Shown: positions 1 through 9,690 of the stretch, piece by piece
Layout: each line of letters begins with the position of its first letter
Numbering within the stretch: the first letter of the stretch is position 1
Assembly: GCF_000287335.1 (NCBI RefSeq)
Contig: NC_018419.1
Location: 744,001-808,000, forward strand
Origin: a secondary endosymbiont of Ctenarytaina eucalypti
GTDB lineage: Bacteria; Pseudomonadota; Gammaproteobacteria; Enterobacterales; Enterobacteriaceae
Direction of reading: 5' to 3'
Length of the DNA stretch: 64,000 nt
Position numbers and translations under genes: made by a program
Notes under the pieces: model-generated
What the model was told of the DNA's origin: nothing
What the model saw: only the letters and a program-made list of their open reading frames with translations
Database searches by the model: none

Positions 1-960
1 GATGGAATAATCGTAATCCTGCTTTAGCGCCAGTTCAATATGAACCATCAAAGCCACCGCCTTTCGCAATTGCGAGAAAGTTAGCCGCTCCAATGCCAGG
101 GTAAGCAAAGGCCTGCGATTCTGCCATACCTTATGCCGATCAAATAATCTGCCTATTGGCACAGCATGCAGGTTCCTTTTAAAGGTCAGCAGCTGTAAGA
201 CTTCGTGCTGCATGCTACGTAGCAGAAGGGCTGGCTGCGCACTTTCAATCTGCAGATGCCATAGAATTCGCATCGCGCGTTTATTTCTGCCCGCTATTGC
301 AGCATCTACCCAATGAAATGGCGTAAAATGCGCGGAGTCATTTAATGTGCCTTTAACCCGCGGCAACGTTAGATAACCATCAGGATAAATGAGAGAAAGC
401 CGTTCTAGGACTTGGGCTAGCGCTAGCAGATTATTTTCATAGTAATAGCATAGAGTCTGGCAGACGACGTCATCTAGCGTTAGATGCATACTTTTGGCAC
501 GATTTGCCACCCAGTGCGACAATTCTTCCTGTTCTGGAGTGATACAGCGCACTAGGACCGCCTGAGCGCTCAGCGCTTTAAACCATCTGCTATTTTCCAA
601 GGAACGGGTTAACTTATTGCCACGCACGATCAGTAGTAAATCTTCATGCAACAGTGATATTAGCTCAAGCAGTTTATCCCCCATAGGGGCTTGCAAACCG
701 TTCTCCGGTAGGATTAACAATAGCGTCTGTCGCCTAGCGAACAGGCTACGTTCTCGGCATAAGCTAAAGATCGCATACCAGTCTGTAGTAGCGTCTAGCG
801 TGATGCTAACATGTTCTTCGAACTGCTGATTCTGTGCGCAGGAGCGAATACAACTCTGACTTTCTTGCAGTAGAAGGGGTTCATTTCCGAACAGAAAATA
901 GCAGCGCCCTAATGACTCCTGTAGCTTCGCATCTAACTGCTCGGCATATAACCGGATCAT
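1..960 (-). CDS. holA: DNA polymerase III delta subunit, partial (cut by window edge)
   Basis: The minus strand is open from an ATG at 958-960 to the window edge and encodes about 320 residues resembling HolA (343 residues in E. coli). Delta opens the beta sliding clamp as part of the clamp loader. The N-terminus MIRLYAEQLDAKLQESL and the segments FLFGNEPLLLQESQ, LLIVRGNKL and HFTPFHWVDA match the family closely. No stop or frameshift was seen in the visible part. It lies 40 bp downstream of lptE on the same strand, the usual enterobacterial order leuS-lptE-holA, so it is probably cotranscribed. The C-terminus is outside the window and cannot be judged. Confidence 0.93.
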   Translation of the reverse strand, partial: MIRLYAEQLDAKLQESLGRCYFLFGNEPLLLQESQSCIRSCAQNQQFEEHVSITLDATTDWYAIFSLCRERSLFARRQTLLLILPENGLQAPMGDKLLELISLLHEDLLLIVRGNKLTRSLENSRWFKALSAQAVLVRCITPEQEELSHWVANRAKSMHLTLDDVVCQTLCYYYENNLLALAQVLERLSLIYPDGYLTLPRVKGTLNDSAHFTPFHWVDAAIAGRNKRAMRILWHLQIESAQPALLLRSMQHEVLQLLTFKRNLHAVPIGRLFDRHKVWQNRRPLLTLALERLTFSQLRKAVALMVHIELALKQDYDYSI

Positions 961-1000
961 GAGGCTTTCTTTCGTGATATGGAGGAGTCTGTATGCCTCA

Positions 1001-1576
1001 TCAGGCTGAGGCCGCAAGATGCCATGATTTTTGCTTTTTCAATTTTTCCTCTAGCACTTTATCCACCTGCTCAGGGGTAGAAACCGTCAGCAGTTTACGC
1101 ACTAGCTGCTGCGCCGCCTGCTGTCGCAATTCTTGAAGGAAGAGATCTTTTTCGGAATCTTTTTCGAGCGCCGTCCTTGGGGTATCAAAGAACGAACGAT
1201 ACACTTTTACGTTGATAGGGTAGGAATTTTTTCCAGGAATCAACACCTGTGCATTTACGCTCAGTATCATCTGGTATTCAGCAGCTTTCCCGTCCTGGAG
1301 TACCGATGCGATTAACAGACTTTCTGACGCATTAAGAATTTGAAGCGATGGAAGCGTATTATGCTGTTCCTTGGTAGCATCCAACAGCGTCACAGCGTTC
1401 AGAGTTAACTCAGTTCGTATGGCGCGGGTCAGTTTACTATAAGGATCATAACTATTTAATGTAATGGTTTTCATTAAAGGCGGCACTTGTGCGGTTTTGC
1501 CGTACAAGTGATAACCACAACTTGTGGTGTTTATCACCGCCAACGCCAGTATTAGTGGTAATGGGTAATATCGCAA
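1001..1576 (-). CDS. lptE: LPS assembly lipoprotein LptE
   Basis: A 191-residue protein close to E. coli LptE (193). LptE is an outer-membrane lipoprotein that plugs the LptD barrel and helps place lipopolysaccharide on the cell surface. The N-terminus is a lipoprotein signal: basic start, hydrophobic stretch [15 protein letters not shown], then the cysteine to be lipidated at residue 20. The segments [18 protein letters not shown] and YRSFFDTP are family signatures. The last 30 residues diverge, as is common in LptE. It follows leuS by 14 bp and precedes holA. Retention together with lptD at 57541 and lspA at 53537 indicates a maintained LPS-bearing outer membrane. Confidence 0.95.
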   Translation of the reverse strand: MRYYPLPLILALAVINTTSCGYHLYGKTAQVPPLMKTITLNSYDPYSKLTRAIRTELTLNAVTLLDATKEQHNTLPSLQILNASESLLIASVLQDGKAAEYQMILSVNAQVLIPGKNSYPINVKVYRSFFDTPRTALEKDSEKDLFLQELRQQAAQQLVRKLLTVSTPEQVDKVLEEKLKKQKSWHLAASA

Positions 1577-1590
1577 AAGATTCTCCTCTG

Positions 1591-4173
1591 TTAACCCACA
1601 ACCAAGTTCAGCAGTTTATCCGGCACATAAATCACCTTGCGTACTGTAGTCCCTTTTAGATGTTTTGCTATCACACGCTCCTGAAATGCATGCTCACGCA
1701 CTAAGGTTTCATCGGCGTCTGCAGGTACGGTAATTCTACCCCGCAACTTGCCGTTGATCTGAATAACAACCAGCTTAGTATCTTCTACCAGCGCGATATC
1801 ATCAGCAATTGGCCACAGGGCCTGATCGATCCCCCCTTCTCCCCTGAGCGCTTTCCAAAGTGTGAAACAGGCGTGTGGCGTAAAGGGATACAACATCCGC
1901 ACAACCGCCAAAAGAGCCTCTTGCAGCAAAGCACGATCCTGCCTAGTTTGCTGACGTGCACGTGCCAGATGGTTTATCAGTTCCATAATTGCAGCGATAG
2001 CGGTATTAAACGTCTGGCGGCGGCCGATATCGTCGGTAACCTTTATGATAGTTTTATGCACTGCACGCCGCAGCGCTTTTTGCTCGTTGTTCAAAGCTGA
2101 GAGATTCAGCCTACCTACTTCGCCCTGCTGTATATGACCATACACAAGCTTCCACACGCGTTTCAAAAACCGATTAGCTCCTTCCACCCCAGCTTCCTGC
2201 CATTCAAGCTGCATCTCTGCAGGCGCGGCAAACATTATAAACAAGCGCACTGTATCAGCGCCATATTTCTCTATCATCTCCTTCGGATCAATGCCGTTAT
2301 TTTTCGATTTTGACATCTTGCTCATGCCGGCGTATACGAGTAAGCGACCAGTATCATCAGTCGCTTTGACGACACAGCCTTTCTTATCTCGCTCTACGTT
2401 AACCTTCGCCGGAGATACCCAGACTCGATCTCCGCCAGGGCTAATGTAGTAGAAGGCATCAGACAGCACCATACCCTGACAGAGAAGACGCCTTACAGGC
2501 TCGTCGAAGGGCACCAGTCCCGCATCGCGAAGCAGCTTGTGATAAAAACGGAAATACATTAGGTGCATGATGGCATGTTCGATACCCCCAATATACTGAT
2601 CCACCGGCAGCCAATAGTAGGTAGCATCGGGATTCAGCATGCCACGGTCATAATCTGGGCAGGTATAGCGTGCGTAGTACCAGGAGGATTCCATGAAGGT
2701 ATCGAAAATGTCGGTTTCACGCATCGCAGGTTGATCGAGGTAAGTGGTTTTAGCCCACTCGGGATCGGTCTTTAGCGGACTTGTAATACCGTTCAGAATC
2801 ACGTCTTCTGGCAGAACAACTGGCAGTTGGTCTTCAGGCGTCGGAATCACGCTACCATTTTCAAGCGTGATCATCGGAATCGGAGCACCCCAATAGCGCT
2901 GCCGGGACACTCCCCAGTCTCTCAGATTATAATTGACCTTTCGCTCGCCTACACCGCGCTCTACAAGCGCCTCGGTAATGGCATTGTAGGCAGCCTGGGA
3001 ATCTAGGCCGTCAAATTCACCAGAATTGAACAGCACACTTTTGTTGATTATTGGCTGGATGCTAAGATCTGGCTCGTTACCGGCATCGTGACGGATAACT
3101 GACTTGACTGGCAAATTATATTTTCGGGCAAAATCAAAATCGCCCTGGTTATGGCCCGGAACCGCGATCACCGCACCAGTCCCATAATCTGTTAACGCGC
3201 AGTTGACGACCCAAATCGGTAACTTCTCACCGGTCAACGGATGTAGTACGTGCAGGCCTGTGTCCATGCCTTTTTTTTCTATCATAGCCATGTCTGCTTG
3301 CGTTATTTTGGTTATGCTGCATTCCTCGATAAAAGTGGCCAGTGCCGGCTTCGACACCGCCGCCTGAAGGGAAAGTTGGTGACCCGCTGCGATCATGCAA
3401 TAAGTGGCGCCCATCAAGGTATCCGGGCGGGTGGTGTAAACCGTGAGGGTTTCTTCGCTATCGACAACCTTGTAAGTGACATCCACTCCTTCTGAACGGC
3501 CGATCCAGTTACGCTGCATGGTTTTTACCTTTTCAGGCCAGCTCTCTAGCTTATCTAGACCGTACAGCAGCTCATCAGCGTAAGCAGTAATTTTTAAAAA
3601 CCACTGCGGGATTTCCTTCCGCGCAACCTTGCTATCGCAGCGCCAGCAGCAACCGTCGATTACTTGCTCGTTAGCCAAGACCGTCTGGTCCTGTGGGCAC
3701 CAGTTGACCGCCGAGGTCGTTTTGTACACTAAGCCTTGTTTATACAGGCGGGTGAAAAACCATTGCTCCCAACGGTAATATTCTGGTCGGCACGTGGTGA
3801 TTTCACGATTCCAGTCGTAACTAAAGCCCAACAGTTTTAGCTGGCGCTTCATATAAGCGATATTAGTGTAGGTCCATGCCGAAGGCGCGGTATTATGTTG
3901 CACCGCAGCTCCTTCGGCTGGCAGACCAAAGGCATCCCATCCTATGGGCTGAAGGACATTTTTTCCTAGCATGCGCTGATAGCGTGCGATCACATCCCCG
4001 ATGGTATAGTTACGTACATGCCCCATATGCAGACGGCCAGAGGGATAGGGCAGCATGGAGAGACAGTAGTATTTTTCCTTTCCAGAATCTTCAGTGACCC
4101 TGAACGTATTATGTGCATCCCAGTATTGCTGGGCGGTGAATTCGATCTCTTTAGGACGATAAAGTTCTTGCAT
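1591..4173 (-). CDS. leuS: Leucyl-tRNA synthetase
   Basis: An 860-residue class I aminoacyl-tRNA synthetase, full length against E. coli LeuRS, charging tRNA-Leu in the cytoplasm. The HIGH-type motif is [12 protein letters not shown] and the KMSKS loop is [14 protein letters not shown]. The editing domain keeps TTRPDTLMG, but a second conserved editing motif reads [10 protein letters not shown] where E. coli has PGHDQRDYEF; see findings. The C-terminus ends [10 protein letters not shown] as in the family. It is the first gene of the leuS-lptE-holA block. The start [12 protein letters not shown] agrees with the family, and AGGGATCC lies a little upstream on the coding strand. Confidence 0.97.
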   Translation of the reverse strand: MQELYRPKEIEFTAQQYWDAHNTFRVTEDSGKEKYYCLSMLPYPSGRLHMGHVRNYTIGDVIARYQRMLGKNVLQPIGWDAFGLPAEGAAVQHNTAPSAWTYTNIAYMKRQLKLLGFSYDWNREITTCRPEYYRWEQWFFTRLYKQGLVYKTTSAVNWCPQDQTVLANEQVIDGCCWRCDSKVARKEIPQWFLKITAYADELLYGLDKLESWPEKVKTMQRNWIGRSEGVDVTYKVVDSEETLTVYTTRPDTLMGATYCMIAAGHQLSLQAAVSKPALATFIEECSITKITQADMAMIEKKGMDTGLHVLHPLTGEKLPIWVVNCALTDYGTGAVIAVPGHNQGDFDFARKYNLPVKSVIRHDAGNEPDLSIQPIINKSVLFNSGEFDGLDSQAAYNAITEALVERGVGERKVNYNLRDWGVSRQRYWGAPIPMITLENGSVIPTPEDQLPVVLPEDVILNGITSPLKTDPEWAKTTYLDQPAMRETDIFDTFMESSWYYARYTCPDYDRGMLNPDATYYWLPVDQYIGGIEHAIMHLMYFRFYHKLLRDAGLVPFDEPVRRLLCQGMVLSDAFYYISPGGDRVWVSPAKVNVERDKKGCVVKATDDTGRLLVYAGMSKMSKSKNNGIDPKEMIEKYGADTVRLFIMFAAPAEMQLEWQEAGVEGANRFLKRVWKLVYGHIQQGEVGRLNLSALNNEQKALRRAVHKTIIKVTDDIGRRQTFNTAIAAIMELINHLARARQQTRQDRALLQEALLAVVRMLYPFTPHACFTLWKALRGEGGIDQALWPIADDIALVEDTKLVVIQINGKLRGRITVPADADETLVREHAFQERVIAKHLKGTTVRKVIYVPDKLLNLVVG

Positions 4174-5997
4174 GGTAGACAGGGATCCTTAAGTGAAACA
4201 CTGTGACGCTCGCGCAGAAGACGTCTTGACAAGACATGATCTTATTATTAGCTCGTTGCTCCTGACGTGACAATAAAGAAAATAGAAAAAACGTGACTCT
4301 ATGCAGGTATAGAAAAATCTTATTAACCAAACGACGTTAGCCTTTGAATAGCAATGCAGTACCGAGAAGCCATAGAATAAGTTGTTGAAAAAATTGATTT
4401 GTCGGGTCAATGAGCTGATTACTTGCTGCAACGTAGAAGCATGTTGTGAGATTTCATGAAACACCCGTCAACGCCAGATAATAAACAGGTTCTTATAAAG
4501 CTGAAAAATAAATCAATATGATCTTTGATCTTGTGATAAAGGTGATATGAAATAAAAAATGAAATAACGCAAAGTTTATTGCTTTGTGTTTGAATTCTAG
4601 TTTTGTTGATAAAAATTTTTGCCTGTCAACACTATTCTTACAAAACTCTCGACCGCTAGGCAGCTGTGATGTGCATATAAAGTTATCAATATGTTATTTT
4701 GGCTATCCCAGGTGCGGGGCCGCTCTAGAAGATAATCTAGAGACAAGTGCTTAACAGTGTTAGCATAAATAATTAATAGTCTGACCTCATTCATGCGTTG
4801 ATTAGTTAATGACTAGGGTGCCTCTAGCCGGAAGATAGGGAAGTGACCCGCCTGGTTTTCCAAATTCCTAACAGCGTAATTTGGTTCAATACATTCACTC
4901 TGCCCGCTGTCTCAACTGCCGCCTGGAATCGTCATGAAACATCAGACATCATTAGGCTAGAGAATATTTTGAAACAGAACATCGCTGTTTTAATTAGCAC
5001 ACTGAGTGATCCGTGAATATCTTTTTCCAGTTATCGCTAGTGCTGTTTCACGGGCTAATTTTCAACCGCATAGTTATACTCATAATACAGACTGGCTAAT
5101 CTTGCGCATCTTAAGGTGGTGGGGTAAACGGCTTTATTATTTCCTCAACAAAGCGTTATATTAGTCATGTCTCTCATAAAAGCGATCGGCTTTGATGGTT
5201 CTTTTCTGTTACGATAAATGCACTTCATAACATTCAGAAGCGGCCACGTCATCACCGGGACCCCTATGCGATGACGAAATGATACAGGCGGTCATTTTCG
5301 GGAGAACTTGTTGAATATATTTATATTCTGCTAATTATTCACTTCACCCGCTCCCATTATTTAAAAATAATTTCTATAGAAAACGATTCTTTCAACCACC
5401 TCAGCTACTTGCAAAAAAGTTCTAAAGAAGCTCGGCTCTCTGACAGCATTGCTGGATCACTGGTCTATGACCAAATAGCAAGAAACAGTCTTTCTTGGAC
5501 GTTGTAGCGGAATATTTTCTACTCGGATGCGGCTTTCACTTCCCGTGAGAATGATAAAAAAGTTTTTAATTGCTAACTTAGAGTCTTACAGAAATTAATT
5601 AACTAAAATGTTACGCTATCTGAGGCCGTCGCTCGGGGTGCAGCTCATTCTTAACTGAAAACACGGGAATAGGCAGTGACTAGTAACATGAAACGTCAAG
5701 GTGTAAATAAGATAATTTCTCGTATGATGAATCGCATCAGCCTAAAATGTTTACTTAGCGGGCACAGAACATACAGTAAGAGAGTGTTGAACAACGCAGC
5801 AGGGGATTAATCTGATCTAATATTGGGAGTGCTATAAATAAACTTTATCTTTGCAGGTCGATCATAGATCAGTACCTACACATACAGCGGCTCTTCCGGA
5901 TTTAATGCAGCCAAGGCTAAAGACAATCAGAGCAGTGGTGGCTAATTTTATTTAAGATGCATGTTACTGCCATGCGCTTTTATTAAAGCAAAAACGC

Positions 5998-6027
5998 GCG
6001 CTCCTTATTCCAGTCACGCAGGAGCGC
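5998..6027 (-). terminator. Orphan terminator-like hairpin (minus strand)
   Basis: GCGCTCCT at 5998-6005 pairs perfectly with AGGAGCGC at 6020-6027. Read on the minus strand the stem is followed by GCGTTTTTGC, a short T-run of the kind used by Rho-independent terminators. No intact minus-strand gene lies upstream of it, so it may be the fossil terminator of a lost gene. Confidence 0.45.
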
Positions 6028-7169
6028 ATCATGTCGGCTGAGTTGTACTCTTAGGGTAACTATATGTTTAAAAATCCGAATCTGAGTAGCTCCGTATGAG
6101 ACCTCGTAAATTCACTATGTCATCATTGCAGCTCACTACCTAAAACAGGTACGCTCCGGTTCATATCACTCTTCAGTGATCACCAAAATAAGCGAGACGA
6201 CAGCAATCGTCAACGTACTTAACTATTTTTGATTCTAGGTATATGTCTTACAGTGTCACAATCACTTTACAATCAACTTCTCCTTGGCGAAATCGTTATG
6301 CATGCCGTTTGGTTCAACAGCGCTAGATTTCGAAAATCAGCCGCATTAATCGCAGGCGTCAAGAACCTGTGAAAAATTTTTGTTCAAATAGCTATGAAAA
6401 AATTTTGTTAACAGATAGATATTTGGGAGAGAGATCAGCAGTGTGATCCTCTAGATCGCACTGTTTAAAAGATGATGCAGCGGAATATATAGCAGACTCT
6501 TTCTGGTTTTTATCCCATAACTCCTATTCTAGGAGAAGAGTTATGTCATGCCTAACAGCAAACAAGACACTTGATTCGAATAAAAAACATAACATCATAT
6601 GCTTAATTACAATAAGACTTTAATCCTATTGGTTTATTGCGGTCATGAGCTGTTCTAACATAAAGTCCTCAAGCTCAACCTCATATAAGTCATGACACCG
6701 CCTAAAAAGATACTTTACTAAAAAATAACATCATCAGTATGTTTTCTGTCTGTTAAGAAATGTTCTGGATAGTTGTTTGCATCCTCGTAGCTATCGATAC
6801 GCGGATAGATGCGACGAACCAAGGTTCGCTCTTTTTAAGACTGCACACCGAATCGATTGCTGAAATAGCGTCCTATACTAGTCAACGCGTCGAAATGCTT
6901 ATTTATTCGATCAGAAGTTAATGATTTTTAACTGCTTTATAAAAGATAAAAGATGGACCTGAGTGATTAGGTTATACTACTAACGCTTATTTAGCGTCTT
7001 TTTATTTTTAATGCTATAAACTTGTAACAACTATAGTTTCATGTATAATTAGTTATACATTTCAATAGAAAAAATAGAAAAACCCACTTATAAACATAAG
7101 GCATATCGTTTATATCAAGACATGTTGAGCCTGTGACCCTGAATGAATATCGCATTAGGACTGACTCTA

Positions 7170-7192
7170 CTATCTACAATGATTGTAGATAG
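7170..7192. repeat. Perfect 11-bp inverted repeat, 1-nt centre
   Basis: CTATCTACAAT at 7170-7180 and ATTGTAGATAG at 7182-7192 are exact reverse complements separated by a single G. The repeat lies in AT-rich intergenic DNA about 650 bp upstream of the adhesin gene. No T-run follows on either strand, so it is not a standard terminator. Confidence 0.8.
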
Positions 7193-7238
7193 ATTCTTGC
7201 TTTCTTTATACTGCATATAATAAAAGTAATGATCTTTA

Positions 7239-7526
7239 TCATGAAAATTTTTTCTTTCTTTGATCTTCGTACATTGCTAACAACTCTGAGTCGCGACTTT
7301 CTTTCGCGATTTGAAAATTTAAATTACGCATCACTCGGTGCCAATCTGGATCATACAACACCAGTAGGAATCCTAGGCGGCTGATGGACATCTGTTGACC
7401 TAATCCAGAATGCACCATGATGCTATCGCATATGATTTTGGCGAAAAGCGGGCCATGTTGCAAACATAGCCCGCTAATAAAATAGGCATTGCTCGACAAT
7501 GACTCGTACGAAAGTAGTATCGTCAC
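7239..7526 (-). CDS. Unassigned 95-codon ORF (possible remnant)
   Basis: A GTG-started frame of 95 codons on the minus strand, transcribed away from the adhesin gene. I do not recognise the product. It contains a mildly hydrophobic first third, then segments such as SRLGFLLVLYDPDWHRVMRN, and a basic end (DQRKKKFS). A strong hairpin with a minus-strand T-run sits inside it (7447-7475), which argues against simple expression as one gene. It could be a shortened ancestral gene, a chance frame, or a small orphan protein. No convincing ribosome-binding site was seen. Confidence 0.25.
   Translation of the reverse strand: MTILLSYESLSSNAYFISGLCLQHGPLFAKIICDSIMVHSGLGQQMSISRLGFLLVLYDPDWHRVMRNLNFQIAKESRDSELLAMYEDQRKKKFS
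7447..7475 (-). terminator. Terminator-like hairpin on minus strand
   Basis: AGCGGGCCATGTT at 7447-7459 and AACATAGCCCGCT at 7463-7475 pair over 12 of 13 positions around a GCA loop. On the minus strand the stem is followed by TTTTCG. It resembles a Rho-independent terminator for a gene that would have lain above 7.5 kb on the minus strand; none is intact there now. Confidence 0.5.
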
Positions 7527-7844
7527 AGACTCTTTATTTATTCAACAACTATTTAAATAAATCAGCCCGTTCTCTTGAAAATTATTCAAGACAACATAAA
7601 GTTTTTTTAATCACTTTATGAAATGCTATTCCTATATTAATAGGATAAAAATATAAATATTAAAACTAATAGCATCATTTTCTATAAAAAAACAAGTACA
7701 ATGTTCCATTAAAAAAATGAATCGATACTATCAATATAACTCGTTTTATTTTTCTTTTTCATTGATGAATATTTTAAATCATGCTCATAAGCTCGTCTTT
7801 TCGCATAAATGATGTAACCACGTTATTTCAAAAAGGGAATGATT
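7527..7844. other. AT-rich leader upstream of adhesin gene
   Basis: About 320 bp of very AT-rich sequence between the unassigned ORF and the adhesin gene. It must hold the adhesin promoter if the gene is expressed, but I could not single out one -35/-10 pair among many AT-rich candidates. The only clear signal is the ribosome-binding site AAGGGA at 7833-7838. Confidence 0.5.
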
Positions 7845-9434
7845 ATGAATAAAACAGAAAAAAAAGCTAGATTATTAAACGTACCTCCTGTTGCTTATTT
7901 AGCATCTGCTATGCAAACAATCCATGCTTTAAAAACAGCACTTACAGATCATGTTTTTATTCAAAATAAACGGTTAAGCGTAAATAATATTTTTACTTCT
8001 AAAGTAATTTTAGTTAAAAACAAAAAAATAAAAACAGCACCACTAAGCAAAGAAAAAATAATAGATAAACTACTTCAAAAGAATAGACATTCTCTATTAA
8101 AAAAAGATTTAAAAAGTGCATTTCATCTCTGCAATAATACGCACACGGCAATCATCAGCGAAAGAAAAAGAGTGTTAAGTAAAATAAAATTTTTACCTGA
8201 AACCGTCTTTTCGTACGCTATTATCAGCACTCTGACCGCATTGCCTTATACGGCAATCGCAGATGAAATTACACACTCTGGTACTGGTAAAAATGCTTAT
8301 GTGATGGGTGAAGACACAGAAGCAAGTGCATCGGAGACCACTGCAATTGGACATGGAGCCAAAGCGTACCAAGAGCATTCAACAGCATTAGGTAGTCATG
8401 CATCCACAACAAGAAAATACGTTTCGTTTCTCAATGAGAAAATTGCAAATGAAATGCCAAATAGGGGGCTTTATTATAATTCGGACGCTTCAGCGCAGAT
8501 TGATAATCGATTTGCTGAAGTCTCTGTTGGTGGCACATATGAGGATGATACTAACGATGAACTATTCTATAGAAAATACGCTCAAATTACTCATGTTGCC
8601 TCCGGCACCGAAGAAACTGATGCCGTGAATCTTTATCAATTAAATACCCTAAAAGAGAGTATAGATAAAAGAATCGGTACGGTAAATAGCACGGTAAATA
8701 GTTTAGACAGAAAATTTACTCTAGCCGAACAAGAAAAAAAAGAACGGGCGCAGCGTTCCGCTAGCGATGCTAATGCATACAAAAATACCGACACTGCATC
8801 TAAAAAAGACATCAAAACAGTAGCCGCTCAAGAAGATGAAGATTCGCATACGAATCTATATTACACCGCTGCTAACAAAGCAGCATTAGCGGCTGTTGCG
8901 CAGGAAGATGCTCATCCAACAAGCATGCTTTCTAAGGCTTCGCGCAAAAATCTGAAGATCTCTAAAAACACAAGCCATACAATGCATATGGGTGCAGGTC
9001 TCGAAGAAAAGTACCATGCGGTTGCGGGCACTTCTGGAGAAATAGCCAGTACCAGTGTAGCGAATACTACTGAAGATAATCATCCTCCTGTTAATCATGT
9101 TCAATTGAATCGCATTAGAAGAACTGCTAGGTCCGCCTATACTATGGGGCAAAATAATACTCCACGTATTAATAGGCTTGAACAGCAAGTATCTAAAACC
9201 AACACGAAAATTGACCGAGGGCTAGCCGCTTCCGCTGCGTTAGCGGGTCTTTTCCAACCTTATTGTGTCGGCAAAGCGAATGTCACTGCGGGTCTAGGCG
9301 GTTACCGCTCTTCACAAGCGTTGGCTGTCGGTAGCGGGTATCGTATGAATGAAAATGCAGCGGTTAAAATCGGCCTTGCTTATTCTGGAGGAAATGACAT
9401 TATGTATAATGCTTCTTTTAATCTAGAATGGTAA
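7845..9434 (+). CDS. Trimeric autotransporter adhesin (YadA/Hia type)
   Basis: A 529-residue surface adhesin. Two ATGs are in frame (7839, 7845); AAGGGA at 7833-7838 abuts the first and sits six bases before the second, so 7845 is preferred. In order, by residue of the longer frame: a lysine-rich region (1-117); a hydrophobic signal segment (about 118-141, ending YTAIAD); YadA head repeats with AIGHGAKA and STALGSHAS (148-190); a HIM neck motif, HVASGTEETDAVNLYQLN (252-269); a long polar, probably coiled-coil stalk (271-455); and a C-terminal YadA anchor (456-531) with GLAASAALAGLFQPY, AGLGGYRSSQALAVG and terminal W. Family members form trimers exported through the outer membrane with Sec and BAM help. 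No frameshift or stop was seen. The pre-signal extension is unusually long. Confidence 0.9.
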   Translation: MNKTEKKARLLNVPPVAYLASAMQTIHALKTALTDHVFIQNKRLSVNNIFTSKVILVKNKKIKTAPLSKEKIIDKLLQKNRHSLLKKDLKSAFHLCNNTHTAIISERKRVLSKIKFLPETVFSYAIISTLTALPYTAIADEITHSGTGKNAYVMGEDTEASASETTAIGHGAKAYQEHSTALGSHASTTRKYVSFLNEKIANEMPNRGLYYNSDASAQIDNRFAEVSVGGTYEDDTNDELFYRKYAQITHVASGTEETDAVNLYQLNTLKESIDKRIGTVNSTVNSLDRKFTLAEQEKKERAQRSASDANAYKNTDTASKKDIKTVAAQEDEDSHTNLYYTAANKAALAAVAQEDAHPTSMLSKASRKNLKISKNTSHTMHMGAGLEEKYHAVAGTSGEIASTSVANTTEDNHPPVNHVQLNRIRRTARSAYTMGQNNTPRINRLEQQVSKTNTKIDRGLAASAALAGLFQPYCVGKANVTAGLGGYRSSQALAVGSGYRMNENAAVKIGLAYSGGNDIMYNASFNLEW

Positions 9435-9448
9435 AACTGTAGGGAGTC

Positions 9449-9476
9449 GTCACCCCCTGCATATGCTGGGGGTGAC
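9449..9476. terminator. Palindromic hairpin after adhesin gene
   Basis: GTCACCCCC at 9449-9457 and GGGGGTGAC at 9468-9476 flank T-GCATATGC-T, itself a palindrome, giving a 28-nt structure broken only by one T/T mismatch. It lies 14 bp after the adhesin stop codon and probably ends or stabilises its mRNA. No T-run follows, so Rho-independent termination is uncertain. Confidence 0.5.
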
Positions 9477-9634
9477 GTTGCTTGTGAGGCAAGCAAAGCC
9501 AGATTTTTTATGCCTCCATATGACACATCAGACATTGTGTAAAAAAATTAGGTTGCGCTGTGTGCGTTAGGTTAATGAAACAACCTGTTGCATCAGTAAT
9601 TAAATAATCACTGACCGTACAAAAGCTATGTATT

Positions 9635-9690
9635 TAAGACCTCCCTCCTTAGAGCTATCTTATTAAGAAGATAGCTCAGGCAAGGTCTTA
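9635..9690. repeat. Bulged inverted repeat
   Basis: An inner perfect stem GAGCTATCTT/AAGATAGCTC (9652-9661 and 9668-9677) is enclosed by an outer stem TAAGACCT/AGGTCTTA (9635-9642 and 9683-9690). It has no T-run, and its role is unknown. Confidence 0.7.

Larger units (their letters stand above)
4174..7238. other. Gene desert upstream of leuS
   Basis: About 3 kb without an intact gene. Open stretches are short and lack family signatures. I could not read remnants of the usual enterobacterial neighbours (ybeL, gltIJKL). What remains is small hairpins: CTCTAGA/TCTAGAG at 4723-4742, a G+C-rich stem at 5998-6027 with a T-run on the minus strand, a stem at 6526-6545, and an 11-bp perfect palindrome with a one-base centre at 7170-7192. 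Confidence 0.7.
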
